Below are positions 1-5,977 of a stretch of DNA of 8,618 nt, one piece after another. The notes below the pieces were generated by a model that was not told the DNA's origin, ran no database searches, and saw only the letters and a list, made by a program, of their open reading frames with translations. The position numbers and the translations under genes were made by a program. This DNA comes from an uncultured Eubacteriales bacterium (GTDB lineage: Bacteria > Bacillota_A > Clostridia > Lachnospirales > Lachnospiraceae): assembly GCA_900321365.1 (NCBI GenBank), contig ONVT01000274.1, forward strand, positions 1-8,618, written 5' to 3'. Each line of letters starts with the position of its first letter. The stretch's first letter is position 1.

Positions 1-74
1 CCTACCGGAGGAGCCGGGGTGGCCTTGCCTGCCGGGATCTGCAGCTTGATATAGCCTGTTACTTTCTTTGCCAT
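1..74 (-). CDS. rplK: Ribosomal protein L11, N-terminal fragment (runs off left edge)
   Basis: L11 is a large-subunit protein that, with 23S rRNA, forms the GTPase-associated centre where elongation and release factors act. Only the first 24 codons are present. They read [20 protein letters not shown] and then a proline-rich stretch, which is the characteristic L11 N-terminus with the flexible PA/PP segment recognised in this family. The ATG is set by an AAGGAGG Shine-Dalgarno (positions 82-88) seven bases upstream. It follows nusG after 43 bases on the same strand, as in the usual nusG-rplK order. The rest of the gene, and presumably rplA, lies beyond the left edge. Identity is secure despite the short length because of both sequence and context. 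Confidence 0.93.
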   Translation of the reverse strand, partial: MAKKVTGYIKLQIPAGKATPAPPV

Positions 75-117
75 GATTATGCCTCCTTGTGGTTCTGGCG
101 GGATGTCCCTCCCACAC

Positions 118-714
118 TTAATTCAATTTCGCGACATCTGCGAAGTCCATGCTGACAGGAGCGCCATTCATGAACTCGGGGATGCTGATCTTCACGGTTC
201 TTCTGGACTCATCGATCTCACGTACTTCGCCGATCGTATTCACCCAGACTCCATTCGTCACACGGACAGAATCGCCGACTTCGAAGTCAACCTCTGTCAC
301 CGGAGCCCGTACTCCGAGATTCATCATCTCTTCCTCACTGAGCGGAACCGGCTTGGTCGGCTCTGAACCGACAAATCCCGTGACGCCGCGGGTATTGCGG
401 ACGATATACCAGTTGTCTTCGTTCATGATCATATGGACGAATACATATCCCGGGAAGAGCTTCTTATTCACTAGTTTCGCCTGGGCAGCCTTCTTCGGCT
501 TCGGCGGAATGCGCTCTCCCTCTTCGGTATACTGCACCTGATCGGATCCCTCATCTTCACTCTTCTTGATCTCGAGCACCTCCTGGGTCGGTACGCGGAC
601 CTCCAAGATCTGATCCTCCAGGTGTCTGTTCTTGATCGTCTTGTCCAGATTTGCCTTCACCTTGTTCTCATATCCGGAATAGGTGTGGCAGACATACCAA
701 TTAGCCTGTGCCAT
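118..714 (-). CDS. nusG: Transcription termination/antitermination factor NusG
   Basis: NusG binds the RNA polymerase clamp and modulates pausing, Rho-dependent termination and coupling to ribosomes. The 198-residue protein has an NGN domain (about 5-130), with [11 protein letters not shown] at 6-16, the conserved [10 protein letters not shown] at 84-93 and [11 protein letters not shown] at 106-116. A C-terminal KOW domain follows (about 144-198, GDSVRV at 147-152). The start was set at the ATG giving MAQANWYV; an upstream in-frame extension of 19 residues has no family match and overlaps the secE-nusG gap. A GGGAG about 11 bases upstream is the likely Shine-Dalgarno. The protein is longer than usual because of a charged insertion at about residues 50-83, and the usual GPF of the KOW loop reads GVW (155-157). 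It lies between secE and rplK, as is normal. Confidence 0.95.
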   Translation of the reverse strand: MAQANWYVCHTYSGYENKVKANLDKTIKNRHLEDQILEVRVPTQEVLEIKKSEDEGSDQVQYTEEGERIPPKPKKAAQAKLVNKKLFPGYVFVHMIMNEDNWYIVRNTRGVTGFVGSEPTKPVPLSEEEMMNLGVRAPVTEVDFEVGDSVRVTNGVWVNTIGEVREIDESRRTVKISIPEFMNGAPVSMDFADVAKLN

Positions 715-757
715 GAAAAATCTTTCTCCCTGTTTTTCCCTGCCTGGTTCTGTCCGA

Positions 758-964
758 TCAGAACAGTCCAAGCAAAAAATCGATGCCGTTCTGGATCAGG
801 AAGTCCAGGATTGCAATGATGACTCCGAGGACAACCGAAACGACTGTGACCGTGATGGTCTTCTTGACCAGATCATCTCTGGTAGGCCAGATGATCTTAT
901 GCCATTCTGCCTTGACACCGTTCCACCAGGTTCTGGTCCTTGAAACCTGTTGTTTCTCTGCCAT
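758..964 (-). CDS. secE: Protein translocase subunit SecE
   Basis: SecE is the small membrane subunit that clamps SecY in the SecYEG protein-conducting channel. The 68-residue product has a short cytosolic amphipathic segment containing the family hallmark EWHKIIWPTRDDL (20-32), followed by a single transmembrane segment at about 37-57. This is the single-span form typical of Gram-positive bacteria, unlike the three-span enterobacterial form. The ATG has an AGGGAG Shine-Dalgarno about six bases upstream. It lies 22 bases downstream of rpmG and 43 bases upstream of nusG. No tRNA-Trp gene lies between rpmG and secE, although some relatives have one there. Confidence 0.95.
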   Translation of the reverse strand: MAEKQQVSRTRTWWNGVKAEWHKIIWPTRDDLVKKTITVTVVSVVLGVIIAILDFLIQNGIDFLLGLF

Positions 965-986
965 GTTATCTCCCTCTCATCACCCG

Positions 987-1136
987 TTACTTTGTTTCCT
1001 TGTGCATCGTATGCTTCTTGCAGAACGGGCAGTACTTTCTGACTTCCATCCTCTCGGGATGGTTCTTCTTTTCCTTTGTCAGGTTATAGTTCCTGCGCTT
1101 GCATTCCGTGCACGCCAATGTGATTCGTGTACGCAA
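987..1136 (-). CDS. rpmG: Ribosomal protein L33, zinc-ribbon form, TTG start
   Basis: L33 is a small 50S subunit protein. Reading the minus strand from a TTG gives 49 residues beginning [18 protein letters not shown] and ending [14 protein letters not shown], a full-length L33. Two Cys-X2-Cys pairs (residues 9/12 and 36/39) mark the zinc-binding paralogue type. The TTG is preferred because it aligns with the family N-terminus (MRVRITL) and lies five bases after a GAGGTGG Shine-Dalgarno (positions 1142-1148). An in-frame GTG four codons upstream would overlap that site. It is the first gene after a strong promoter and is closely followed by secE, so it probably heads the rpmG-secE-nusG-rplK transcript. 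Confidence 0.93.
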   Translation of the reverse strand: MRTRITLACTECKRRNYNLTKEKKNHPERMEVRKYCPFCKKHTMHKETK

Positions 1137-1241
1137 AACTTCCACCTCGCCTTTCTATCAATGTCGCAGACGGCAGCCGCCTATCTCTGCCTTCCGGGCG
1201 CTTCCGGACGCACTCCAAGAAGGACCCGTTTTTCCATACGC
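1137..1241 (-). other. Predicted 5' leader of the rpmG-secE-nusG-rplK transcript
   Basis: About 105 bases lie between the predicted transcription start and the rpmG TTG. They contain no credible gene. Two small possible hairpins are visible on the minus strand. One is a five-pair stem with arms at 1204-1208 and 1193-1197. The other has arms at 1186-1190 and 1166-1170, enclosing an inner GGC/GCC pair at 1179-1181 and 1172-1174. Neither has a following U-run, so neither looks like a terminator. Whether the leader is regulatory is unknown. Confidence 0.35.
1142..1148 (-). promoter_or_regulatory. Shine-Dalgarno deciding the rpmG TTG start
   Basis: GAGGTGG on the minus strand, five bases upstream of the TTG at 1136. 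It overlaps the alternative in-frame GTG (1146-1148), so initiation at that GTG would lack a good site, whereas the TTG is ideally spaced. Confidence 0.75.
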
Positions 1242-1247
1242 CCGCCA

Positions 1248-1276
1248 ATTATAGCACCGCCCCAATGGCGAGTCAA
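1248..1276 (-). promoter_or_regulatory. Strong SigA-type promoter with extended -10, upstream of rpmG
   Basis: On the minus strand a TTGACT -35 (1271-1276) is separated by exactly 17 bases from a perfect TATAAT -10 (1248-1253). A TG one base upstream of the -10 makes an extended -10. Five of six -35 bases and all six -10 bases match consensus. The -35 begins 14 bases beyond the truA stop codon, so the promoter occupies the truA-rpmG gap and no terminator fits between them. The predicted start is near 1241. It probably drives rpmG-secE-nusG-rplK at a high level, with possible read-through from truA added. Confidence 0.88.
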
Positions 1277-1290
1277 GGATAATGTTGCAC

Positions 1291-2031
1291 TCAATGGTAC
1301 TCAATTTCCATCAGCGTAAGACCCTCGGGGCGCGCGGTGTCTCCCGCGCGGGAGCGGTCCTTTGCCTCGAGGATCTCCTTCATCTCCCCGGCTTCGATCA
1401 GCCCTCCGCCGATCTGGAAAAGGGTACCGACGATGATCCGCACCATATTGTAGAGGAATCCGTTCCCGGAGATCATGACCGTGATCATATCCCCGTCCCT
1501 GGTCACATCGCACCGGTAGATCGTCCGCACATGGTTCGGGCGGTCCGGTTTTGCGGTGCAGAACGAACTGAAATCATGCTCGCCGACCAGGCACTGTGCC
1601 GCCTGGTGCATTTTCCCGGCATCAAGTGCATAATAATAGTAGGTGGAATATCGGGATACAAGCGGGTTCGGGATCGGCCGGTTCCAGATCTGGTAGCGGT
1701 ATGTCTTCGTCGTATCACAGAACCGCGGATGAAAATCATCCCCCACATGTACGGATTCCTGCACACGGATATCAGACGGGAGCCTCGTGTTGACCGCGAG
1801 CGCGATCTTCTCAATGGGCATGCGCGCTGTTGTGTCGAACACTGCGACGTTGCCCAGGGCATGTACTCCGGCGTCCGTCCTGCTGGCGCCCAGGACATGG
1901 ATCTCCTCTCGCAGGAGATCCGAAAGATGGCGGTTCAGCTCGGCCTCGATCGTATCCCCCTCCGGCTGGACCTGCCATCCATGGTAGTTTGTCCCGTCAT
2001 ATGCAACTGTCAGTTTTACTCGTCTTTTCAT
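1291..2031 (-). CDS. truA: tRNA pseudouridine(38-40) synthase TruA
   Basis: TruA isomerises uridine to pseudouridine at positions 38-40 of the tRNA anticodon arm. The 246-residue protein starts MKRRVKLTVAYDGTNYHGWQ, carries the catalytic motif GASRTDAGVHALG with the nucleophilic Asp at 53, and ends with the family's PEGLTLMEIEY signature. Length is normal. The start was chosen by the family N-terminus. A 20-residue upstream extension would lie inside ecfT. The Shine-Dalgarno is poor: the 20-base gap after the ecfT stop is an A-rich stretch with only GGA abutting the ATG, so translation probably relies on coupling to ecfT. Its place after ecfA1-ecfA2-ecfT is typical of Bacillota. Confidence 0.95.
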   Translation of the reverse strand: MKRRVKLTVAYDGTNYHGWQVQPEGDTIEAELNRHLSDLLREEIHVLGASRTDAGVHALGNVAVFDTTARMPIEKIALAVNTRLPSDIRVQESVHVGDDFHPRFCDTTKTYRYQIWNRPIPNPLVSRYSTYYYYALDAGKMHQAAQCLVGEHDFSSFCTAKPDRPNHVRTIYRCDVTRDGDMITVMISGNGFLYNMVRIIVGTLFQIGGGLIEAGEMKEILEAKDRSRAGDTARPEGLTLMEIEYH

Positions 2032-2051
2032 TCCGTTTTTTCTTTTTTGGA

Positions 2052-2876
2052 TTATGGCAGGAACGGCAGGCTGATCTTCACGTATTTCCATACAAGGAAC
2101 ATCATCACCAGGTATCCGGCTATGATCAGGTAAGCGATGATATCCCTTCGCCGGTAAATGAGCGGGTTCATCTTCGTGCGTCCCTCGCCGCCGTGGTAAC
2201 CCCGCGCCTCCATGGCCATCGCCAGGTCATTTGCGCGGCGAAAAGCGGAGACAAACAGGGGAACAAGAAGCGGAATCAGCGCTTTCGCGCGGCGGATCAG
2301 GCTGCCGGACTTGAAGTCGGCGCCCCTTGCCTGCTGCGCGACCATGATGCGGTTAGCTTCATCCATCAGAATCGGGATGAAGCGAAGCGCGATGCTCATC
2401 ATCATGGCAATCTCGTGAACAGGCACATGAAGACGTTTCATCCATCTCAATCCGGTCTCCATGCCATCAGTAAGCTGGTTGGGCGTCGTCGTCAGCGTCA
2501 TGATGCCGGAGCCGATGATCAGCAGGCTCAGCCGGCAGGCCATGTGAATCGCCATCTTTATGCCCTGCGCGGTGATCTGGAATATCCCGATTTTCAGAAC
2601 CGGATCACCCGGCGTCAGGAAGAGGTTGAACAGGGCCGTCACCACCATCAGAATAAGGATCGCTCTCAGCCCCCGCAGGATAAATCTGAAGGGTACGGTC
2701 GACAGGACAGTCACAACAACGAGAGCCGTAGCTGCGGCCAGATAGGATGCGGTCGACCCAAACGCAAACAGGCCGATGATGAACACCAGTGTTCCCATCA
2801 GCTTCACGCGGGGATCCAGCCTGTGCAGGATAGAATCGCCCGGATAGTATTGGCCAAGCGTAATATCTTTCAGCAT
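2052..2876 (-). CDS. ecfT: ECF transporter transmembrane component EcfT
   Basis: EcfT is the membrane scaffold of the energy-coupling factor transporter. It links the two ATPases to interchangeable substrate-binding S components that take up vitamins or metal ions. The 274-residue protein has several hydrophobic segments (approximately 25-61, 68-88, 106-128, 155-172, 198-212 and 245-265). It has the two cytoplasmic coupling-helix motifs expected of the family: ARG at 183-185 (QQARGADF) and ARG at 224-226 (MEARGYHGG). The N-terminal GQYYPGDSILHRLDPRVKL is also typical. The ATG is preceded by a modest GGATAAGAA. It lies 34 bases after ecfA2 and 20 bases before truA. No S component is encoded nearby, so this is a group II (shared-module) system. 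Confidence 0.95.
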   Translation of the reverse strand: MLKDITLGQYYPGDSILHRLDPRVKLMGTLVFIIGLFAFGSTASYLAAATALVVVTVLSTVPFRFILRGLRAILILMVVTALFNLFLTPGDPVLKIGIFQITAQGIKMAIHMACRLSLLIIGSGIMTLTTTPNQLTDGMETGLRWMKRLHVPVHEIAMMMSIALRFIPILMDEANRIMVAQQARGADFKSGSLIRRAKALIPLLVPLFVSAFRRANDLAMAMEARGYHGGEGRTKMNPLIYRRRDIIAYLIIAGYLVMMFLVWKYVKISLPFLP

Positions 2877-2910
2877 TTCTTATCCAAGACAAGCAAGCCA
2901 GTCAGGTTAT

Positions 2911-3756
2911 TCATTGACAGGCCCTGAGGATCTCGGCCGCCGCCGCGTCAATCGTCGCTGCGGACGGGTCCACATTCCATCCTCTCTCACGAAGCGCCGA
3001 CATGACATAGGAAACCTGCGGGGCGGCGAGGCCGATCTCCTCGAGTTCCTTCACATGGACAAAGATCTTTTCCGGCGCATCGTCCCAGCAGATCTTCCCT
3101 TTGTCCAGCACGACAATTCTGCTGACATAATCAGCCACATCCTCCATGCTGTGCGAGATAAGGACGATGGAGATTCCCTTCTCCCCGTGGAGCCTCTTCA
3201 GGAAATCCAGGATCTCATTCCTGCCTCCGGGATCCATGCCCGCCGTCGGCTCATCAAGTACCAGGATCTCAGGGGTCATCGCCAGAATCCCTGCAATCGC
3301 CGCTTTTCTTTTCTGGCCGCCTGACAGCTCGAAGGGGCTTCTCTTCTCGAAGCTCTCGTCCAGTCCCACAATGCGCATCGCCTCCCTTGCCTTCCCGGCT
3401 GCCTCGTCCGCGGACAGGCCCTGATTCTTCGGGCCAAAGGAGACATCCGAGAGCACATCTGACTCGAAGAGCTGATACTCCGGATACTGGAACACCAGGC
3501 CGACACGACAGCGCAGGTCCTTCAGGGGATAATGATCCGCCGTGATATCCTGTCCGTCGGCAAGCACCTTTCCCTCCGTTGGCAGGAGGAGTCCGTTCAG
3601 ATGCTGGACCAGCGTGGATTTTCCGGAACCGGTATGGCCGATCATTCCGATGAATTCGCTATCCCCGATCGTCATGCTGACATCGTCCAGCGCCCTGGTC
3701 TCAAAAGGTGAACCCGGATTATAGACATAGGATACATGTTCAAGCTTCAGTTCCAT
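2911..3756 (-). CDS. ecfA2: ECF transporter ATPase EcfA2
   Basis: One of the two ABC-type ATPases of the ECF module; it pairs with EcfA1 to drive EcfT and S-component movement. The 281-residue protein has Walker A GHTGSGKST (40-48), Q-loop Gln90 (VFQYPEYQLFE), signature LSGGQ (144-148), Walker B EILVLDE with catalytic Glu169, D-loop GMDPGG and switch His202. All catalytic residues are intact. The VFQYPEYQLF version of the Q-loop separates EcfA2 from EcfA1 (VFQNPDNQ). The ATG lies inside the 3' end of ecfA1, with a 17-base overlap (3740-3756) and a GGGGAAA site upstream, so the two subunits are likely translationally coupled for 1:1 assembly. Confidence 0.96.
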   Translation of the reverse strand: MELKLEHVSYVYNPGSPFETRALDDVSMTIGDSEFIGMIGHTGSGKSTLVQHLNGLLLPTEGKVLADGQDITADHYPLKDLRCRVGLVFQYPEYQLFESDVLSDVSFGPKNQGLSADEAAGKAREAMRIVGLDESFEKRSPFELSGGQKRKAAIAGILAMTPEILVLDEPTAGMDPGGRNEILDFLKRLHGEKGISIVLISHSMEDVADYVSRIVVLDKGKICWDDAPEKIFVHVKELEEIGLAAPQVSYVMSALRERGWNVDPSAATIDAAAAEILRACQ

Positions 3757-4630
3757 GGATTTCCCCGGTATTCTTCAGATGCTCCAGCGCATCGGTCAGC
3801 TCCTGCACAGTCAGGATGCCATCCGGAAGGTTAAGACCTCCCTGTTTCAGTTTCCACGCGAGCGCCGTGACTTGCGGAACATCCATTTTACAGCTTCTCA
3901 GCTCCTTCACTCTGGAGAAAATTCCCCTGGGAGTCCCGCTCATCACGATCTTTCCCTGATCCATCACAAAAACCCTGTGCGCATGGATCACTTCTTCCAT
4001 ATAATGAGTGATCAGGATCACCGTGATCTTTTCTTTTTCATTCAGCTCACGTACGGTGCGGATGACTTCCGCCCTCCCGCCCGGATCCAGCATGGCAGTG
4101 GGTTCGTCGAGGACGATGCACTTCGGCCGCATGGCGATTACGCCGGCGATCGCCACCCGCTGCTTCTGTCCTCCGCTCAGACGGTTCGGGGACGAGGAAC
4201 GCATCTCCCACATTCCGACGGATTTCAGCGCATCTTCAACCCTCTTCCAGATTTCTTCCGTCGGAACGCCCATGTTCTCGGGACCGAATCCCACATCCTC
4301 CTCAACCACGGAAGCGATGATCTGGTTATCCGGGTTCTGGAAAACCATCCCCGCACTCTGCCGGATCTTCCAGATGCTGTTCTCATCGCTGGTGTTGTAT
4401 CCGTCCACATACAGGGTGCCGCCGTCGGGAACCAGGAGCGCATTCAGGTGTCTTGCCAGGGTCGACTTACCGGATCCGTTGTGTCCCAGGATGGCAATGA
4501 ACTGCCCGCTCTCCACCTCCAGGTCCACGCCGTCCAGAGCGGCGAAGTTCCCTTCGGGCCTTCCATCTTTGTCATAAATCGTATAGTGGTAGGACAGGTC
4601 ATGTCCGTCGATCATTTTCCCGCTTCTCAT
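3740..4630 (-). CDS. ecfA1: ECF transporter ATPase EcfA1
   Basis: The partner ATPase of the ECF module. From the chosen ATG the protein is 296 residues, with Walker A GHNGSGKST (49-57), Q-loop Gln98 (VFQNPDNQ), signature LSGGQ (151-155), Walker B KCIVLDE with catalytic Glu176 and D-loop AMLDPGGR. It then has a long EcfA-type C-terminal region that mediates dimerisation. An in-frame ATG at 4696 would add 22 residues unlike the family. The ATG at 4630 has GGAGAGG seven bases upstream and gives MRSGKMIDGHDLSYHYT, so it was preferred. It is the first gene of the ecfA1-ecfA2-ecfT-truA block and faces a divergent cyclophilin gene across about 200 bases. Confidence 0.95.
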   Translation of the reverse strand: MRSGKMIDGHDLSYHYTIYDKDGRPEGNFAALDGVDLEVESGQFIAILGHNGSGKSTLARHLNALLVPDGGTLYVDGYNTSDENSIWKIRQSAGMVFQNPDNQIIASVVEEDVGFGPENMGVPTEEIWKRVEDALKSVGMWEMRSSSPNRLSGGQKQRVAIAGVIAMRPKCIVLDEPTAMLDPGGRAEVIRTVRELNEKEKITVILITHYMEEVIHAHRVFVMDQGKIVMSGTPRGIFSRVKELRSCKMDVPQVTALAWKLKQGGLNLPDGILTVQELTDALEHLKNTGEIHGTEA

Positions 4631-4716
4631 CACAATTCCTCTCCGCAGGCAGTGCAAGTCACACCCCGCCCATATTACACGCTGCATGTGCTTCATGCAA
4701 CAAAAACCGTAATTCG

Positions 4717-4725
4717 TGATATAGT
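4717..4725 (+). promoter_or_regulatory. Possible extended -10 for the cyclophilin gene
   Basis: TGATATAGT on the plus strand is a TGn extension plus a five-of-six -10. No good -35 lies at the usual distance upstream, which extended -10 promoters can tolerate. A start near 4732 would give a leader of about 100 bases that includes the whole inverted repeat and G-rich tract. It overlaps the proposed minus-strand -10, so the two promoters would compete. Confidence 0.3.
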
Positions 4726-4746
4726 ATGAGAGGAAATGCGTTACAA
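4718..4746 (-). promoter_or_regulatory. Possible ecfA1 promoter
   Basis: On the minus strand TTGTAA (4741-4746) and TATATC (4718-4723) are 17 bases apart, each matching four of six consensus bases. The -35 falls inside the left arm of the 9-base inverted repeat, so binding there would occlude it. The hexamers are weak and this call rests mainly on spacing and on the need for a promoter for the ecf block. Confidence 0.3.
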
Positions 4747-4789
4747 GTCACACCTCAGCCGCGGGGGTGGCGGGGGGGTAACTTGTAAC
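4740..4789. repeat. Perfect 9-base inverted repeat flanking a G-rich tract
   Basis: GTTACAAGT (4740-4748) is the exact reverse complement of ACTTGTAAC (4781-4789). The 32 bases between include a G-rich run (4763-4778) with blocks of five, two and seven G separated by single T and C. No T-run follows on either strand, so it is not a standard terminator. It could be an operator pair, an RNA stem in the cyclophilin leader, or a G-quadruplex held in a stem-loop. Confidence 0.7.
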
Positions 4790-4834
4790 AGGAAATAACG
4801 CGCTCAAAAATGATCTCAGAAAGGAACTACGATT

Positions 4835-5359
4835 ATGGCACAGAATCCAGTTGTAACGATTACGATGGAGAACGGGGCAGTCATCAAGGCGGAGCTTTAC
4901 CCGGAGATGGCGCCGAACACGGTGAATAACTTCCTGTCACTGGCAGGGAAGGGATTCTATGACGGCCTGATCTTCCACCGGGTGATCTCCGGTTTCATGA
5001 TCCAGGGCGGCGATCCGCAGGGCACCGGCATGGGCGGCCCGGGGTATTCAATCAAAGGTGAGTTCCGGAAGAACGGTTTCCGGGAGAACACGCTCCGGCA
5101 TACGGAAGGCGTCCTGTCGATGGCCCGCGCGCAGAATCCGAACTCTGCGGGCTCGCAGTTTTTCATCATGCACAGGGACGCGCCTCACCTGGACGGTCAG
5201 TACGCCGCCTTCGGAAAGGTCACGGAAGGAATGGATGTGGTGAACGCCATTGCCTCGGTCGAGACTGACTACAGCGACCGTCCGATGGACGATCAGAGGA
5301 TCGCGTCCATGACGGTCGAGACGTTCGGCGTCAACTATCCAGAGCCGGAGAAGGTCTGA
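4835..5359 (+). CDS. ppiB: Cyclophilin-type peptidyl-prolyl cis-trans isomerase (cytosolic)
   Basis: Catalyses cis-trans isomerisation of Xaa-Pro bonds, assisting protein folding. The 174-residue single-domain protein has the cyclophilin core: FHRV with catalytic Arg49, FMIQGGDPQGTG with Phe54, Met55 and Gln57, LSMAR (94-98), AGSQFFI with Gln108 and Phe110, and HLDGQYAAFGKV (118-129). His118 occupies the place of the Trp that binds cyclosporin in human cyclophilin A, as in many bacterial members, so drug sensitivity is probably low. There is no signal peptide, so it should be cytosolic. An AAAGGA nine bases before the ATG is the ribosome site. It is the only plus-strand gene in the window. 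Its stop lies nine bases from the convergent acetyltransferase stop, with no terminator visible. The symbol is a family-level assignment. Confidence 0.93.
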   Translation: MAQNPVVTITMENGAVIKAELYPEMAPNTVNNFLSLAGKGFYDGLIFHRVISGFMIQGGDPQGTGMGGPGYSIKGEFRKNGFRENTLRHTEGVLSMARAQNPNSAGSQFFIMHRDAPHLDGQYAAFGKVTEGMDVVNAIASVETDYSDRPMDDQRIASMTVETFGVNYPEPEKV

Positions 5360-5368
5360 AAAGATATT

Positions 5369-5977
5369 TCATGACATCCCTGCAGCAACATACAGCCTCC
5401 GTTCCGGGTGAGTCTCACAGAGAGCGGTGCCTGAGTCCATAGCCTGTGCCGGATCATCAATGTCCGGACGCTTCGCCGGCACGAACCCCAGCTTCCCGGC
5501 CAGAGCCAGGGAGGGGGCATTTTTCTCGTCGATCATGGCGTACACTTCATCGAGTTCCAGACGGGTGAAAGCAAAGTCCAGAATCGCGCGGCAGGCTTCA
5601 AAAGCGTAGCCCTTTGACCGGAACCTTTTGTCGATCAGGTAGCCGAGTTCAATCCTGCCCAGAGGGGAATCCTCGTCGCCGATGGGCTGCAGACCGCACC
5701 AGCCGATCACCTCGCCGCTCTTTTTCAGGACAACGCTGCACAGCCCAATGCCAAAGACGGAGTATACGGTATGGATGTAAGCGAGATATTTCTCCAGCTC
5801 CTCATCTTCATTCAGGCTGACAGAGGTAAGGATACTGTCTGTTTTACCGGATTTCTCATCTGAGGATCCGGTCTGCGCATCGCTCCCGCACTCGGACAGC
5901 AGCATAGCATAAATCCGGGAGAAGTCCCTTCCAGAACTCTCCCGGATTGTCAGTCTGTCCGTATGGATCGTGATCAA
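5369..5977 (-). CDS. GNAT acetyltransferase, RimJ/RimL-like, coupled to rplQ
   Basis: A 202-residue GCN5-related N-acetyltransferase, predicted to transfer acetyl from acetyl-CoA to an amine. It opens with the RimJ/RimL-type TDRLTIRE (6-13). It has the strand-4 region IELGYLID (109-116), the acetyl-CoA pyrophosphate loop RSKGYAFEA (120-128), and the Asn153/LAGKLGF (159-165) C-terminal segment. Residues about 29-60 are a polar, low-complexity insertion. The start is a TTG sharing TTGA with the rplQ stop (4-base overlap) and preceded by GGAG five bases upstream inside rplQ, so it is probably translated by coupling. The next Met is at residue 25, inside the domain. The substrate is unknown; a ribosomal protein is plausible from context, but RimJ/RimL-like GNATs also include antibiotic and small-molecule acetylases. 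Confidence 0.88.
   Translation of the reverse strand: MITIHTDRLTIRESSGRDFSRIYAMLLSECGSDAQTGSSDEKSGKTDSILTSVSLNEDEELEKYLAYIHTVYSVFGIGLCSVVLKKSGEVIGWCGLQPIGDEDSPLGRIELGYLIDKRFRSKGYAFEACRAILDFAFTRLELDEVYAMIDEKNAPSLALAGKLGFVPAKRPDIDDPAQAMDSGTALCETHPERRLYVAAGMS

Larger units (their letters stand above)
4655..4754. repeat. 11-base direct repeat in the ecfA1 upstream region
   Basis: CAAGTCACACC occurs at 4655-4665 and again at 4744-4754 on the plus strand (GGTGTGACTTG on the minus strand). The second copy overlaps the left arm of the inverted repeat; the first lies about 25 bases upstream of the ecfA1 ATG, close to its Shine-Dalgarno. The two copies could be operator sites for one regulator or a chance match. 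Confidence 0.5.
4631..4834. other. Divergent regulatory region between ecfA1 and the cyclophilin gene
   Basis: A 204-base non-coding stretch between two divergently transcribed genes. It holds a perfect 9-base inverted repeat around a G-rich tract, an 11-base direct repeat, and weak promoter-like hexamers for both directions; these are listed separately. No small gene or terminator is evident in it. Confidence 0.6.

Noticed and set aside
715..771. A longer NusG starting at 771 with 19 extra residues.
   Set aside because: The extension overlaps the 3' end of secE, has no family match, and the internal ATG gives the conserved AxWYV start.
1830..2927. Long plus-strand open frames opposite truA, ecfT, ecfA2, ecfA1 and rpoA.
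   Set aside because: They are antisense shadows of GC-rich coding sequence: compositionally biased (Arg/His/Pro-rich), without ribosome sites or recognisable domains, and fully covered by conserved genes on the other strand.
4631..4696. A 22-residue N-terminal extension of EcfA1 from an ATG at 4696.
   Set aside because: The extension does not resemble EcfA proteins and has no ribosome site, whereas the ATG at 4630 has a well-spaced GGAGAGG.
4755..4779. The G-rich stretch as a transcription terminator.
   Set aside because: No T-run follows the inverted repeat on either strand, and it lies upstream of genes in both directions.
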